From NCBI RefSeq assembly GCF_020382885.2, contig NC_058502.1, positions 16,085,950 through 16,149,949 of the forward strand: a DNA stretch of 64,000 nt. The letters are read 5' to 3'. The position numbers and the translations under genes were made by a program. This document shows positions 45,601 to 58,382 of this stretch, one piece after another (within the stretch, counting starts at the first letter, position 1; every line of letters begins with the position of its first letter). The DNA comes from Scatophagus argus. Its lineage: Eukaryota; Chordata; Actinopteri; Scatophagidae. The notes under the pieces were generated by a model. It made no database searches. It saw only the letters and a list, made by a program, of their open reading frames with translations, and was not told where the DNA came from.

Positions 45601-48600
45601 TTAATGCCATGTGGAGAATTCTTTCATTTGAACAAATGGATTTTGTGCCATGACAAATATAGTCATAAGATCCTCACTGTGAGATCTTTGTGATAAATTG
45701 TTGCACAAGTCAAAGCCACGTTCAAATACAAACAACTCAGCATGACATCAAGTCCGTTTTTTTTCCTCCTGGCTTTAGTCTAAGGACCTGTGAGACTCAA
45801 AGGGAATCAGGTTGATTTGACGGCGAACGGGAGTGGAAGAGACAGTGTGGTCACAGGTTGGCTATGGGAACACACAGTGGAAGAGATCACAAACTATGGG
45901 TTAAACAGAGACACTGCAAACATCATGATTTATGAGTACAGCATGAGATATGAATGACAACTACTCCGAGGACAGTCAGCAAACTATTAGAAGATTATAG
46001 CATAAAATACAGAGACATTTTCAGTGCCTCGGAAACTTGTAGAGATATGTAGATAAAATTTAACAAGCTCATCACTGTGAAAATCAACATTTTGATGCCG
46101 TAGGTACTACAACTGTATCTGCAATGTCTAAATTGTACTTTTCATCCACTTCCAACTCCATTTTGTTCTCGATTGATCCATTACTGACTCACCCCAGTCT
46201 GTGCCGTCCCCTCTGGACTCTGGCGAGGTGTCCATCTCGTCAGGGCTGGACAGGAAGTCGAAGCCCTTCAGTGCCTCCTCTGTGTCAGGGTCGTCACTGG
46301 TGTCCATACTGGCAGGTGACAATGACGTTGAGGGCTTCTTCCTCAGGATCTTTGGAAAAAATACTGACGTCATTAGTAATAGTACACAGACGACTTCTAC
46401 TTAACTTAATGGGGAAGGCAGACTGTTTTCTTACCGTCCTGGATTCCACAGTCCTGTCCCTCCCCTCGCTATCCTCTTCCTCATCTTCATCGCTGAACTC
46501 AGCTGCTGCATTCTCAATGAACTTGAACGCCTCGAGTACAGCACTAGTTTCAGAGAGCTCGGCTTTCCTGCTGAGCAGCAATGATGCATTAACACACAGT
46601 CACACTAACAATGTGTAAGTGGTATTAGAGTGCTAACATTTCCAGTTGTGTGTAAGTTTTCTCTTCCATCATCACATCAGCATACTTCTCATCAGCAACA
46701 GTTAAAAAACAAAACAGCATAACACACATGTAGCAGATGTCGGTGTGTGTTGTCCTTTAACAATACTTTACAATGGAATTCTGTCCTGCCCCAAACAAAA
46801 GAAATTTAAATTCCACAGTGTGACTTTTGAAAATTGATAGTATTCAGTCTTAAGAGTTAATAGGACCCATCCCGCACAGTATTAGACGCAATTAACTTGT
46901 TCAATATTGTCATCGCTCAGTCTAATGATAGCTTTGGCAAAGAATACTCACCCTCTGGTGCCCATGCCCTTTGCTGATGTGTCAGTACCATTGACCAAAG
47001 GCTCAGTACTGCTCCGTTCACCAGTCCTCCCGCCGCCATCGCCGGCTAGTCCTAGCAGCGCTCGAACCCGCTGGGACTTGACATCCAAGATGGTGTCTGT
47101 GTAGCCCACTTCTTGCAGGTACCTGGAACAAAGTAAATGAACTTAAACCTGGTTGCATTTGGTCTATCCCAATTATGTAGTAGTAAAAGTGTAACTTATT
47201 GCAAAAGGGATACAAACATATGCATAATTGAGTCTTTTGCGCTGTACAGGACAATTAATTGAAGTCTTCTTCTCAAATATATGCGACAGTAAGTTAATCT
47301 ACTAAAATATGGTCAGAGCTGAAGAAGAGCTGAGTATTTGTTACTGTCAAAACTGACAGGTTCTCTGGCAGTTGTCGAACTGACAGTATCAGTGCTCCAA
47401 GGCAAGACGAGCTGCTCATCAAATATTACGCCTACAGTAGCCTGCAGGTTTGAAGAATAAGCTTGAGCAGTTTGAGCAGGCGACTGACTGAAGGGGTGTC
47501 TTGGCACATTGTTGATCTGTCCCTTAACACTGCGTCAGGAATAAATTGGCTGCCACATCCACCAACATGCTGGGGCAGATGATGTGTGAGGCTGTCTGAT
47601 GGATGTCTGGGATAAAGGCCGGAGCCCAGTTTATTCACCTAGACTGACCGGAGAGCAGAATGATATGATAACCAAACTCTCATGAGCCAGCTGGGTACAC
47701 CAAAGAAGACAAAGGCATTACACAGAGCAGGTAATGACTGCTGCAGCCCATGTGAGGGAGCTCTTCCCCACAGTTTTTTTTCCTAGGGCCGTAGCACTTT
47801 TTATTCCAGAAAAGCTGTTATTTATTTACAAATGTGACAATACTATTGCAGAGAAATGCAACTAAGGGCCAGTCAATATGCTGTTACTTAGAGATATATA
47901 CATACATACACACACGTATAAACTGTACTTACTTAGTGTGGTATTTAAAAGAAGACAGGATTAAAGCACATGCACTTACTGTCTGAGGAGCTGCCGTCCT
48001 TGTTTCCAGGACAGCTGATTGTTGAGTGATCCAGAAGACTCGTTCTCGTTGGCCTCATCTGGAGGAGAAGAGAAGGACACAAATTAGGTCTCTGCAAACA
48101 GCGCGGCCTCCGACATTATTTCCACTCCGTAAACACGACCAGAACATTCCTGTATCACAGCATCCTGGCAACCACACACATCACACATCAGTGAGTCAAC
48201 AGTGCTTTACAGTTCAATAGACAAAGGTATTGCTTCTCTTTAAACTGTGCCAGTCAAACAACACCACATTTTACATTTTCATGGTTGGATCCGGACCACA
48301 GTTAGTAATTGTCAACACGTGCAACTTTAATAACTAGCCTCACTCCAAGTATCTCACATCCCAGTAGGTAATTACTGCCTTATTAAACTGTAGACAGTAC
48401 TAGGAGTAGAGGGAGAGAAGATATTTAAAACTCATTAGCGAGGTCTTATTCTTGATGCTAAAACAAGACATTTGGTATTTAATGACGCGTTCTGACACCT
48501 TCAAAATGGCTCTGCTCCAAACATGTCCCATGATTTATTAGAAAGAGCAACAACATGTGTCTGTGCCTGCAGCATTGAGAACAAAACAGACTCTTTATGG

Positions 48601-50963
48601 CTGTCTACAGCTCAGACAAAACAAACAATGATGAGATTCAAAGCTCACTTTGATATTCAACAACGTCAGCACGCTGCCAGTGCATCAGCTGGGAATTTTG
48701 TGTGGAGCAGAGAGATGTGTTATTAAGATTTAGATGGGATGAGAGTGTTTGTATGCGCGTGTATGTATGTGTGCACACGCTGAGGTGTTGATTTGGCGGG
48801 GCAGACGGACGAGGGTGCCTCAAAAAGTGGGTCAGGCCTAATTCAGGCGGGTGCGGAGCAGGCAGGTGTGCCACCATACAAGCAACACCTCCCACTCCTC
48901 GTCTCCCCCGTTCCATCCCCTCCATGAAACACCTCTCCCCCTTCACATACCCTCAATCATCAACACTTCAAGGGCTCGGGTGCTTTGAACGGCCTTCATG
49001 AATAGAGATGAGGAGAGAGGAGAGAAAATGTCGCAATCTGACTTAATGATGGCAGAGGACTTGAACATGAGAGTCCAATTAAACTACAATAATATGACGA
49101 GACACAGACTGTGCAATGGTACAGGAGAGGTACCACCGTAAAATAAGGCAAAGCGATGGAAAGGTGCAACATTTCATATAAAGAAGTTTCATTTGGTATT
49201 TATCCATGCAGAGAGTTTGGCTTTTACTTTCCTTATCTGATGAAGATAATTTAAGTCAAAACATCATTGGGTTGCTAAAACAATTTTACTACAACATTCT
49301 TTTTATTGGCAGTTCTTTTTTGAGCTTTTTGATCGAACCACACAATGTTCATCAGCAGGAGGAGCTGTCATTTAATTGTAGATGCTCACATTTCCAATAT
49401 TTCTAAGCACTTAAGAAACAGAATTTGTGTTTGTAGTGCTCACAGCATTAGAAGTGTACATTCTTGGCGGCAAATAATTATTCTCCTCATTACAGATTAA
49501 TTATGTGGACTGTAAATTGGCAGAAAGCAGTAAAAAATGGCTTACAGTCCAAGGGGATGTCCTTAAATTGGTGCTTAAATTCTAAAACTCCAAAGAAATT
49601 CAGCTTACTATAACATATTGCACAATTTTCACAACTGAAACTAGGTGATGTCTGGCATTTAATGATTCATTCTCAGTTGATTGGCTAATAAGTTAGTTGA
49701 CTAGCACCAATTTCAGGCCTAATTACATTAAAAAAAACAACAACAAAAAAACAAAAAACAATAATATCTCTTTATAGAAAACATGTTCTTTCTTATTACT
49801 TTAGGAAACAGTCCCTTTAAAAACTGCTTTAAAAAGCTCTATTGATTAAATAGAGCGATAGGAGCACTGTGTCCAGAAACATCTCAAATGCTATCTTTAA
49901 ATGCTTTGAATAGCACAAATTAAATTAACCTACATTCTGTTTGTGAGGAGAAACAAATATCCAAGCCAGATATCCCAAAATGTGGGTAAAATAAAACCAT
50001 AACCACCTGCATGGCAGGAAAGCCGTACTATTTTAAACCAGTTGTGCCACATTTGTTATTCACTGTTTTGTTTTTTATTATCAATACTTGTTAAGTGCAT
50101 CCGCAACAACAATGGCACTCTTCCACAATGGCACTCTTCCAGCATTCGGGAGAAGACACTGAGAAGAAAGCTAGTGAGGCAAACAAGATTCAACATGAAT
50201 GCAGCCTTCACATGTGCACCAGTCCTGTCACTTGAGGTATGTGAACTCCACAATCGTAGTGATTTAGTATGAAGAGTTGGAGTTGGCTGTTTGAGCCACT
50301 GTGGTCTTACCAGAGTCGTAGCTTGGAGGCTTCATGTCACCTTGATTTAACTCTGTCCCATATTTTAACTTGTGGTACTTTGCTCTGGAAGTAAAGGAGA
50401 AAAATGGAGGCAGACAAATAAGAAAACAGGGCGATCAAAAAGGTCTGAGACAGAGCTATTTAAAACACTCATTATGCATGGCATCTGCATAGGCTTTGAA
50501 AGTCATCCCAACAGCAACTTGCTCCGCTTCTCTTAAACATGTTGATTTGTTAGACATATTCACTTGCATGTATGGCTGTAGGGTAGAACAGTAGAAATCA
50601 ATGTCACAACATTAAAACAAATAGATTTTAGATAGCAATATGCATCATGATATACAAAACAGGCCTGCAACAACTATTATCATTATTGATTATTCACCTT
50701 AGTTATTTCCCTGGTCCTAAGATGATGTGCTCAAATAGGTTGTTTTGTCCGATATACAGATGAGATATGGATCTTACTATCATCTACTACTACATATTCA
50801 CATTTGAGCACATGGAATCAATAAATCTTTTGCCCAAAGCAAAGAAACCAAGAAACAAAAAGATTAAAGGGCTGACAAATTAGTCCCAGCAAGTGTTTCA
50901 GCTGCAATTGCAAATGCATGCAAAATGACATATAATTTGGAAGAAAAATGTGTAAAACAGTAA

Positions 50964-51028
<65 letters not shown>

Positions 51029-53187
51029 AGATGCAGTTTGTTCCAGTCACTGCACTTACATCCATCAACACAACAACATCCATCACAGAGGTAGGGAGTC
51101 AATACTAGGAGAGCCCTCACACCTCTTCACAAAGCCCCAAACCAAACTACCAGCTTCATCCTAAGGAAGCAACCCCCATCCAAGTCAAATTCTTCTGAAA
51201 TTGGGTGCATCCTACATTCAGAAAGCCATTTCTGATATTGCTTTCAGATACCCTTGGAGACATGACCTGTTGCTTAGCAACCAGGGAAAGTGGTAGTAAT
51301 CCTGGGCTAAGTGTTGCTCCTAAGGCACAGTCTGTGGTGACCTCACTGGAGAAAAGTAGATAAATATACATGACAAATAGCCAAAGGATGATTCCATGTG
51401 TAACAAATGAATGATAATGCTGCTCACAGAGTATGGGGACAAAAAATGATGCTCACAGAGCATGGGGAGGATATCTAACCTCTGAACTAACTGGAGGAAT
51501 GACAATTAACCTATTCTGACACCTGTCCAACTCACTTGGGTTGAGGTTCTCACTAGTGTAGACAGTCTGCAAGCAAGCTACTTTTGGTACTCATGCTAGT
51601 TTTCATTTTTCTATTTATAACCTTTACTTGTGTAGGGACAGGGAAGACTTTGCCTCATCTCAGTCATGCTTTCCTTTGCATTCATAGGATTCCACACATT
51701 CCCAACTTAAAGTTGCCCAACACAACCAGTGTCTTCTACCGTCAACCACAAAGCAGTTAAAAACTTCCTCTGTGATTATTGCTGAGGGAGGAGACCGTGA
51801 CTGGATTGCCTGGCCACGCAGTCAAATAACAACAGAATGGGAGTGGTCAAAATGTGAGCTCCACCTAATAATTTGATTAGAAGCATAAGTCTGTTTTAAT
51901 ACAAATTAAGTCTGACAGGGCAAGAAACATAAGTTGTCAGATGGTCAGACAGGTTTTGAATTAGAAACCACTTCATTTAGGTGTAAAACTGACAGGGAAC
52001 ACAGTTAAAATGTCTATTATAATTACCCATTACCCAAGATAACTGTGTACAAACAAACCTATGGTAAGTATGGTGATTCAAAGTTGGACAAAGATGTCAT
52101 TCTGTAGTCTGTGATGGATGAATCGAATGGGCAGTCCAGGTAATATTTTTGCATTTTATTTTTTGACTGTTTTTTAACTGTTTCTATTTCTTGCCCTTTT
52201 TTCAACACCTATGTGTTGCTATCCCTGGGAATAATTGCTAAAATTTAGACCTAACATGTAAAGAGAAATATCATTTTACTGAGCTGATCCTGACATATGC
52301 TGGCAGAAACAATCGTTATAAATGTTTTACATGTATTTAAAATAATGTATTAATTTTTCAGAGGACTACAACTCAGAATCTGTTTGAATAACATACTTGA
52401 TGGCTTAAAGTCAACAGAGAAGTACCAAAGTCACAAATTTATCTGTTCCAGGGAGCGGCCATACATAAAGAAGGAAGGAAAATGCATAGTGTTGCTAACT
52501 CAGGCATCTTGCGTGACAGTGATGAACTCTTCTGGTTTACAGGAGAAAGACCTCTGCAACAATTAAGGTCAACTTAAGTGGAAAGAATTCCTCTTTCCTC
52601 TTTTCCAGGCCTGTCCTGTCCTAGCGAGGATGATGCAGAGTCATGGGCATCAGACAGCAAACGAAGCCTTCATGACAACACATGTTCTTGTCCAGAGACA
52701 CCACACCAGCTGGACTCGAGGAAGGGAATCTCTCTGGCTCTCTCAGTCCATTACTGCTTCTGCTGGTACCAGCTGAGACAACAAACTGATGCGCGTAGCA
52801 TATAAACAAGAGGGAGCTTGAAATTATTTCAAAAAATGCAAGCAACCCTTTATCAATTATACAGAATGCTACTCTGTGCTGGCTCTGTGCTGGTGCAGCA
52901 GACGTTGATTTGTTGACCAGCGAGAATCCACCATGTTCCCCTTTTCTGTATTTCTCAGAGGCAGGAATTTATTTTTAGGAGTGTACAAAACATGGAAACA
53001 CTGCAGTTGTTGCAGACTAGCTGAGGTATTTTCGTGTGTTGTGGGTGGGCTGCTGAAGCAGCAGTGGGAGGTATAGCACTCACCTCTCTTGCTTCAGTGC
53101 ATACTCCAGCATTTTGATCCTCCTCACAAGGTCTTTCTTCAAGTTCTCCTGGCCTTTCCTCTCCCCCTGCAGAAAGGCAATTTGGGC
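39743..53187 (-). CDS. strn: Striatin, STRIPAK scaffold (5' partial; 16 exons, 708 aa seen)
   Basis: PP2A regulatory (B''') scaffold of the STRIPAK kinase-phosphatase complex. Exons in + coordinates, from the 3' end of the gene: 39743-39912, 40118-40306, 41087-41227, 41323-41493, 41583-41704, 41796-41843, 42445-42620, 43427-43563, 43669-43812, 45189-45299, 46193-46349, 46435-46567, 46952-47122, 47980-48058, 50311-50384 and 53084-53187. All phases join. Order: coiled coil, calmodulin-binding helix, acidic linker, WD40 propeller, and the C-terminus ADALAKVFV. Choice of STRN over STRN3 rests on RPNRSKLQDMLANLRD, EVEALTFPP and LESKTCIQEFTAHRKKFEES, as I recall those proteins, and on the vit neighbour. 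Exon 1, with the caveolin-binding segment (about 70 residues), lies beyond base 64000. Confidence 0.93.
43427..46567 (-). CDS. strn: strn exons encoding the central linker
   Basis: Exons 46435-46567, 46193-46349, 45189-45299, 43669-43812 and 43427-43563. They encode an acidic segment (EFSDEDEEEDSEGRD), a conserved DPDTEEALKGFDFL block, a basic block (KEQYKQERKGKKGVKR), and FIMGTDEAMESELGLGEL just before the propeller. The donor after 43669 is weak (AAG|GTGCTC), but the join gives the expected DEVEALTFPP. Confidence 0.85.
43813..45188 (-). other. strn: strn intron
   Basis: About 1.4 kb with a (CA)n microsatellite at 44356-44377. No other element was recognised. Confidence 0.6.
44356..44377. 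repeat. (CA)11 microsatellite
   Basis: Perfect CA dinucleotide run in a strn intron. Confidence 0.9.
46952..48058 (-). CDS. strn: strn exons spanning the calmodulin-binding helix
   Basis: Exons 47980-48058 and 46952-47122. The amphipathic basic segment LSWKQGRQLLRQ followed by YLQEVGYTDTILDVKS crosses the splice join. In mammalian striatin this region corresponds to the Ca2+-calmodulin binding site near residues 149-166. It is followed by a less conserved Gly/Thr/Ser-rich stretch. Confidence 0.88.
48059..50310 (-). other. strn: strn intron
   Basis: About 2.25 kb with a 16-bp direct duplication at 50109-50140. An ATTAGTTGACTA-like patch near 49680-49705 resembles remnants of a common fish repeat. 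No exon was seen. Confidence 0.5.
50109..50140. repeat. 16-bp perfect tandem duplication
   Basis: ACAATGGCACTCTTCC occurs twice back to back. Confidence 0.9.
50311..53187 (-). CDS. strn: strn exons encoding the coiled coil
   Basis: Exons 53084-53187 and 50311-50384. Encoded segments AQIAFLQGERKGQENLKKD, LVRRIKMLEYALKQERAKY and HKLKYGTELNQGDMKPPSYD are near-identical to vertebrate striatin. This is the homo-oligomerisation and PP2A-A/C binding coiled coil. The intron between the two exons (about 2.7 kb) holds a long TA repeat. Confidence 0.92.
50967..51025. repeat. (TA)29 microsatellite
   Basis: Uninterrupted TA run of about 59 bp in a strn intron. It also creates artificial Tyr-Ile repeat frames on the minus strand. 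Confidence 0.95.
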
Positions 53188-54181
53188 CTAAACACAAAAA
53201 TAGGACTGTCAGGGGACATTTTAGAGATTTACAGTAGTTGCTTTTATAAATAGAGTCAATGTTTCCAGTGTGTTGGCATTTTAGATATGAGCTAGCAAGC
53301 AACAAAGACATGACTTCAAAGCCAACTTTCATGAGACAACATCTGAGAACAACTACTTCAGTCAAGACTGAAATAGGATGATGTCAAATCAATGCGTGGC
53401 ATGATGGGAAATAAAAAGCCAATCTGTACTACGCTATTTTAGTCTAACCTACCAACTCCCCCACACAACCCCCTCCTCTAAAATCCCTTCCCTCTGCACA
53501 CCACTGTCTCTCTTCAGTAACAGGCAGCAGCTGTCGACACACTGAGTCTGAGTCAGCATTACATTATATGACATTGGTGGGCACCCCACACACACACATG
53601 CATGGGCCTGTGCACAAGCTTACTGAGAGAGGTAGAGGCTAGTTCAAAGGGAGGCAGTCCATGAGCTGCAGCGGATAAATCAAACAGAGCATAGTTGTAT
53701 GTATCTTACAGCAGGATCAGACATTGTATGATTGTAACCATCACAATATATATAAAAATAAGAAATAAAAACACACCCTACTGTTATAATCACTGTCAAG
53801 GGCATTTAAGCTAGGTTAGGTTATAACAAGCTGTTACTATCTCTGGTAAATGCCACAATTCACTTCAGATTCCTGGTGTCACAATTTGATTCAGAATCTA
53901 TTCTAGATTGAAAATGATTTCTGATTCAATATAGAGAAAGGGAAGCACTATATTTTGGCTCTTAAGTCAGTGCACTGTGTGCCAAACCATTGACTCACTT
54001 TTTAAGTTACAAATTAACTTAACAGACTGTGAACTAATCTTGATGAACGACTACCAAGGCAGAGAAAGGTGTGTCACAGTGTGCAGTAATTTTAGCAATG
54101 TTTTCTTTTTTTTTCTTTTTTTTAAGGTTCTTCATTTAAATTAACTGCATTAACCTGGAAGCATCATCTTCCTGTATGAAA

Positions 54182-54698
54182 ACAATGAAATTAGAGTCAA
54201 AATGACTGACCAAGATTAGACCAAGAAGTGTTTTGTTTAAAAAGAAATTAGCTTGTACATTCTGGAGCAAGAGTTAGTTACTGCCTTTTGGCTTCGTAAA
54301 CCAGTATTGCTAAAAATGTCTGTGGTTAACCATGGTTGATACTAAAGAAAAATCACCTAAAAATGAATTAGTTAATTAGTTATTACAGTTGCACAAGTTG
54401 CACAATAAAGTTCTCTTATTGTGTACCGCATGCTTATGAAATTGCCTTCCATCAGATATAGTTATATAGCAGAGAAAGAAACCAAACACAACATAAGCTG
54501 TCCAGTCATTAGGGGTTTACATTAAGATGAATAACTACCAAAAGACCCCAGCGGCTGGTAATCTCTCTACAGGCTGTGTTTCTGTTTACAGAAAGGAGGG
54601 TAAGCACGTGCTTACCAGAACATACAAGCTAATTTCTTTTTAAACAAAACACTTCTTGGTCTAATCTTGGTCAGTCATTTTGACTCTAATTTCATTGT
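54182..54698. repeat. Inverted-repeat element, two 84-bp arms 98% identical
   Basis: Bases 54182-54265 recur as the reverse complement at 54615-54698 with only two mismatches by eye, separated by about 349 bp. The arm starts ACAATGAAATTAGAGTCAAA and ends near TTCTGG. No transposase frame lies between the arms. A flanking target-site duplication is not obvious. It could be a foldback element, a miniature inverted-repeat element or a local inverted duplication. Confidence 0.85.
54600..54615. repeat. Perfect 16-bp palindrome with an E-box core
   Basis: GTAAGCACGTGCTTAC is its own reverse complement and contains CACGTG. It abuts the right arm of the inverted repeat, sharing one base. Confidence 0.9.
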
Positions 54699-57600
54699 AC
54701 GTTGTTTCCTTTACAGCACTTCATCAAATTTTTTTAAAAAAAGTACACTCTCCATCACAGTTTTGAATATCACCAGAGTGACATAAGAGGGGCATTTAAG
54801 TGCCACTCTAAAGGTAAGAGAAGATGACAGAATAATTGTAATAAATTGTAGTAATATTTTAAATCTCATTAACATAATGAGATTAAACATAAATGTCAAA
54901 TAGAATCTGGAACAGAGTAAAACATTAGCAAAGAAGAGTGGCAGCAAGATGGTAGGCCTATTGCAAACAAGGATGAAGAAAAGCACCGCAAGGCAAAGTG
55001 CTTCTATCTAACTTCACAAAAGCAAATACCAGCTTTGTCTTGGGAATGATTCAAATTCCTAACATCTTAAAACAAATGAATATTGACTTGATTCCCTGCA
55101 TTTCACTCTACATGCAGAGGATGGTGCGACTTTGAGTGGGCTGGATCACAATTTCACAGGGAGAGAAAGTAGCGCTGCTGCTGCCTGCAACAATGAGTCA
55201 TGACAGCACTTCAATCTGCCTCGTATGAATAACAGCATTTCTTATCATCCACAGTTCTCAGCAGAGGAACTCCTAACAACATGCCTTCTATGGCTCCAGT
55301 ACCCTTAGGATTTAGAGTACTGGTTCTCAGTTTGACAGTGTAAACAGCACTGAGTTTAGCTGGAAACAGTCGCACGCAAGATGCTAGTCATGCCAGTAAC
55401 TGATGTTCTTAAAAGACAGGTCAGCAAAGCATGTACATCACTCTACCCATTACATCTATGCAGTTTCAGATTCCTTATTCTGTTTTATGTGCATCTAGCC
55501 TTGGCTGGATCTATGCTAATGCATTCTGGATTGACAAAAATGTCAACATTTAGCATGCATCAGACTTTTCACATCCTTGAGCCAGTGTCACTGAGCATTA
55601 GGAACGAAAAGAAAAAGTTCACAAAAAGGTTTATGGTGTATTTACATAAGCTCAGTGACAGTAATGAGTAGCAGGGAAGACAACAACTGGAGAACATTTT
55701 TTTTGTACCTGCTAATGAAAATTACTTGTTCTACTAAATGCATTGAAAATGTTTTCAAATATGACAACTTGTCTACATTCAATAAAGCAGAGATCACTGT
55801 GTGCTGTCTTTGGAGGATGGGAGAGGAGGCACATAAAGGGGTACAAATAAGGCATTAGGAAAATACTGCATATGGAAAATTATTGCTGTTTGAATTTGGC
55901 CAGACTGTGTGACTCCCAAAATAACTTATTCTGGCTAAAGTCCAATCCCATCCAAATATCAGTGAGGACCACTGGCTCGTGGCATGGAAGCTGTATCGCA
56001 TGCAATTGGGTTGCAGAACCTGCACTTATTAGACTAATTGTGGGGCTATTATCCATTAAATGTCTCTTGATGTCCAGTGTGAGGAAGATGCCCAGCAGAA
56101 AGGCAAAAAAGCATAAATTCCCAATAAAATGTGCTGTGTTTTCAACAGAAAAAAGTTCTCACTTATTTAAAAATTACAGCTAAAGCATGGCCACAAAAGG
56201 ATAGCTTGACAGGTTTGGACACACTCAATGTGTTACCTTGCGTGTCCAAAAGGGATTGCACACTGACTCATTTTTCACCGCGGATGAAACTGTACATCTG
56301 CAAGCGAACATTCACTTCCTTATCCAAATGAAGTGCTGGCCTGGGGACCCCTGGCGTCCTGCAGTGCCAGAGATAGAGAAGAGTGCAGCTCTGTGAATCT
56401 CTGGCTCGCCATCTCTCCTCCATCAAACATTAACCTTGGGAGGAATGCAATGAGTCAACTCAGGCCATAAAGAGACACAGGAAGCATTTAATTCCAGGCC
56501 TCACACTGCCTGCATTATTGGCCTGCTGGATAAGGGTTCCTCAGTCTGTGCGAGTAAGAGACATGTAGCATGGGGCATCCATCTAGAGCACAGGGCTTTT
56601 CAGAGACAGGAAAAGGAGGCAGAATAGATAGTCGAATAGCGAGAGTGGAGAATAAACACCAGCCACTGGCTAAATTCTGACAGGCTAAGTTAAGAGAGTT
56701 GGCTACAAGGCCTTCTTCTTTCGCATACAGTTCCACTATAGTTTTGGTGTCTCTCTTCTGCTCCTGATTAAACTAGTAGGACAAGGATAAATCGACTAAC
56801 AACCAGTCCAAGTCCAAGTCCAAGCTGAGACACATGTGAAGACAGAAACACATAAAACTATACAAACAAACCATATTCAAAAGATACAGTTTAGCTCTTT
56901 TCAATTATGGAAATAACTGAACATTTGTCAGCACCATTTAGGAGGACATCAGTTAACGTATTTGAATTTGACTGTTGCACTGCTAGTTTTTGACACTGAC
57001 AAAGTTAACACAGATTTTTTTTTTGTTGTCCACACATTGTTGGCAGTGAATTACACCAACAAGAGAAGTGAGAGGAAAAGGATTCCACCATTTTAGATCT
57101 TCTTCAACATGATTTTCAGTCAATAACTGTAGGATGACTAAAAGCTGTATTCTCTTCAACCTTGAACGTTGTGAATTCCAGACATGTTTTCTCCCAGACT
57201 TGTTCTGCATCATCGCCAAAGACATCTACAACACAATGAAGCCATTTAATCTAGACAGAGTTAACATTGTGAAAAATCCAGTGCATCTGAGCAGTTAGAC
57301 TGAGCTCACTCCATTTGTGAAAGAAAGTCAGCGGATACTCATACAACCTCAGGGCTTACTCACAAACAAAATGGTCACACACACAGGCCCTCCAGCCGCG
57401 GTAAGAGCTGAAGAAGGCAAAGGGGCTGGTGTAAATCCCACAATTACAATGCAAACAACCTTTCGTTCAGTGATCACTGGGTTTACCCTCACTATTACCG
57501 CAAACCAATGAACACCCTGATGGTCGACCTGATGACTAGCCAAGTACATTCCACACATGCCATTACACTAGTAGCAAGAAGAAAGCAAAACAGCTCAAGC

Positions 57601-57792
57601 AGGGCAGAGGTGCTGGAGACTACTGTAATGTGACGACAGCAGTGCGTTTTCTGTGTATTCATAGAAAACGTCAACACAGATCAACATAACCCTTTCAGGA
57701 CTCAATTTTATTTGTTTTTAATAGACTTGTCTCACTTATTCATCACTGAAGAAAAGAATGAAATAAAGGTAATTAAGGCTTCCTCAAGAGAC

Positions 57793-58382
57793 TCATGCTT
57801 CTTTGTTAGATGCGTGTGTGTGTTCTCCAAGCTCGGGTCCTCTACCACGGGCCTGGAAGTTTGAGTGTATCTCAGCTGCTCCTAGGACTGCACTCCTCTG
57901 GACAGAGACCACCAATGCTGTACCCGGAATCTGCAGGAGCCACTCTTCCAGTCTTGGGGTCACAGCCCCCAGAGCCCCGATTACCACTGGCACCACTGTT
58001 GCTTTTACTCGCCACATCTTTTCTAGCTCCTCTTTCAGCCCTTGATATGTTTCGAGTGTCTGGTGTTCCTTCTTCTTGATGTTGCCGTCACTTGGGATTG
58101 CTACATCACAGTCTTCTTCTGTTGTTTGTCCAACATCACACTGTTCAGCTGGTTAGCCATCACCATTTCGTCAGTCTGGATCTGGTGGTCCCAAAGGATC
58201 TTAGCTTGGTCATTCTCAACCACCCTAGGAGGCGTCTTCCATTCTGACCTTGGGACCTCCCGCCCATACTCAGCACAGACGTACGTGCATACTATGCCGG
58301 CCACTTGGTTATGGTGTTCCATGTATGTTTCTCCTGCCTGCATCTAACACCCTGCTGTTATGTGCTGGATTGTCTCAGTAGC
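57793..58382 (-). mobile_element. Decayed LINE ORF2 C-terminal fragment
   Basis: On the minus strand the frames read NQVAGIVCTYVCAEYG, KILWDHQIQTDEMVMANQ, MWRVKATVVPVVIGALGAV and TPRLEEWLLQIPGTA. These belong to the C-terminal part of a reverse-transcriptase polyprotein that is very common in fish genomes. A stop interrupts it near 58344 and a frameshift separates the two larger frames near 58090. It is a 5'-truncated, non-functional retrotransposon insertion in antisense orientation to vit and in the same orientation as strn. Confidence 0.75.

Noticed and set aside
50818..51120. Minus-strand frame with Tyr-Ile repeats
   Set aside because: Produced by the (TA)n microsatellite.
39743..53187. 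strn3 or strn4 as the identity of the WD40 gene
   Set aside because: Linker segments RPNRSKLQDML and EVEALTFPP and the last-blade LESKTCIQEFTAH match my memory of striatin rather than its paralogues; a tree would settle it.
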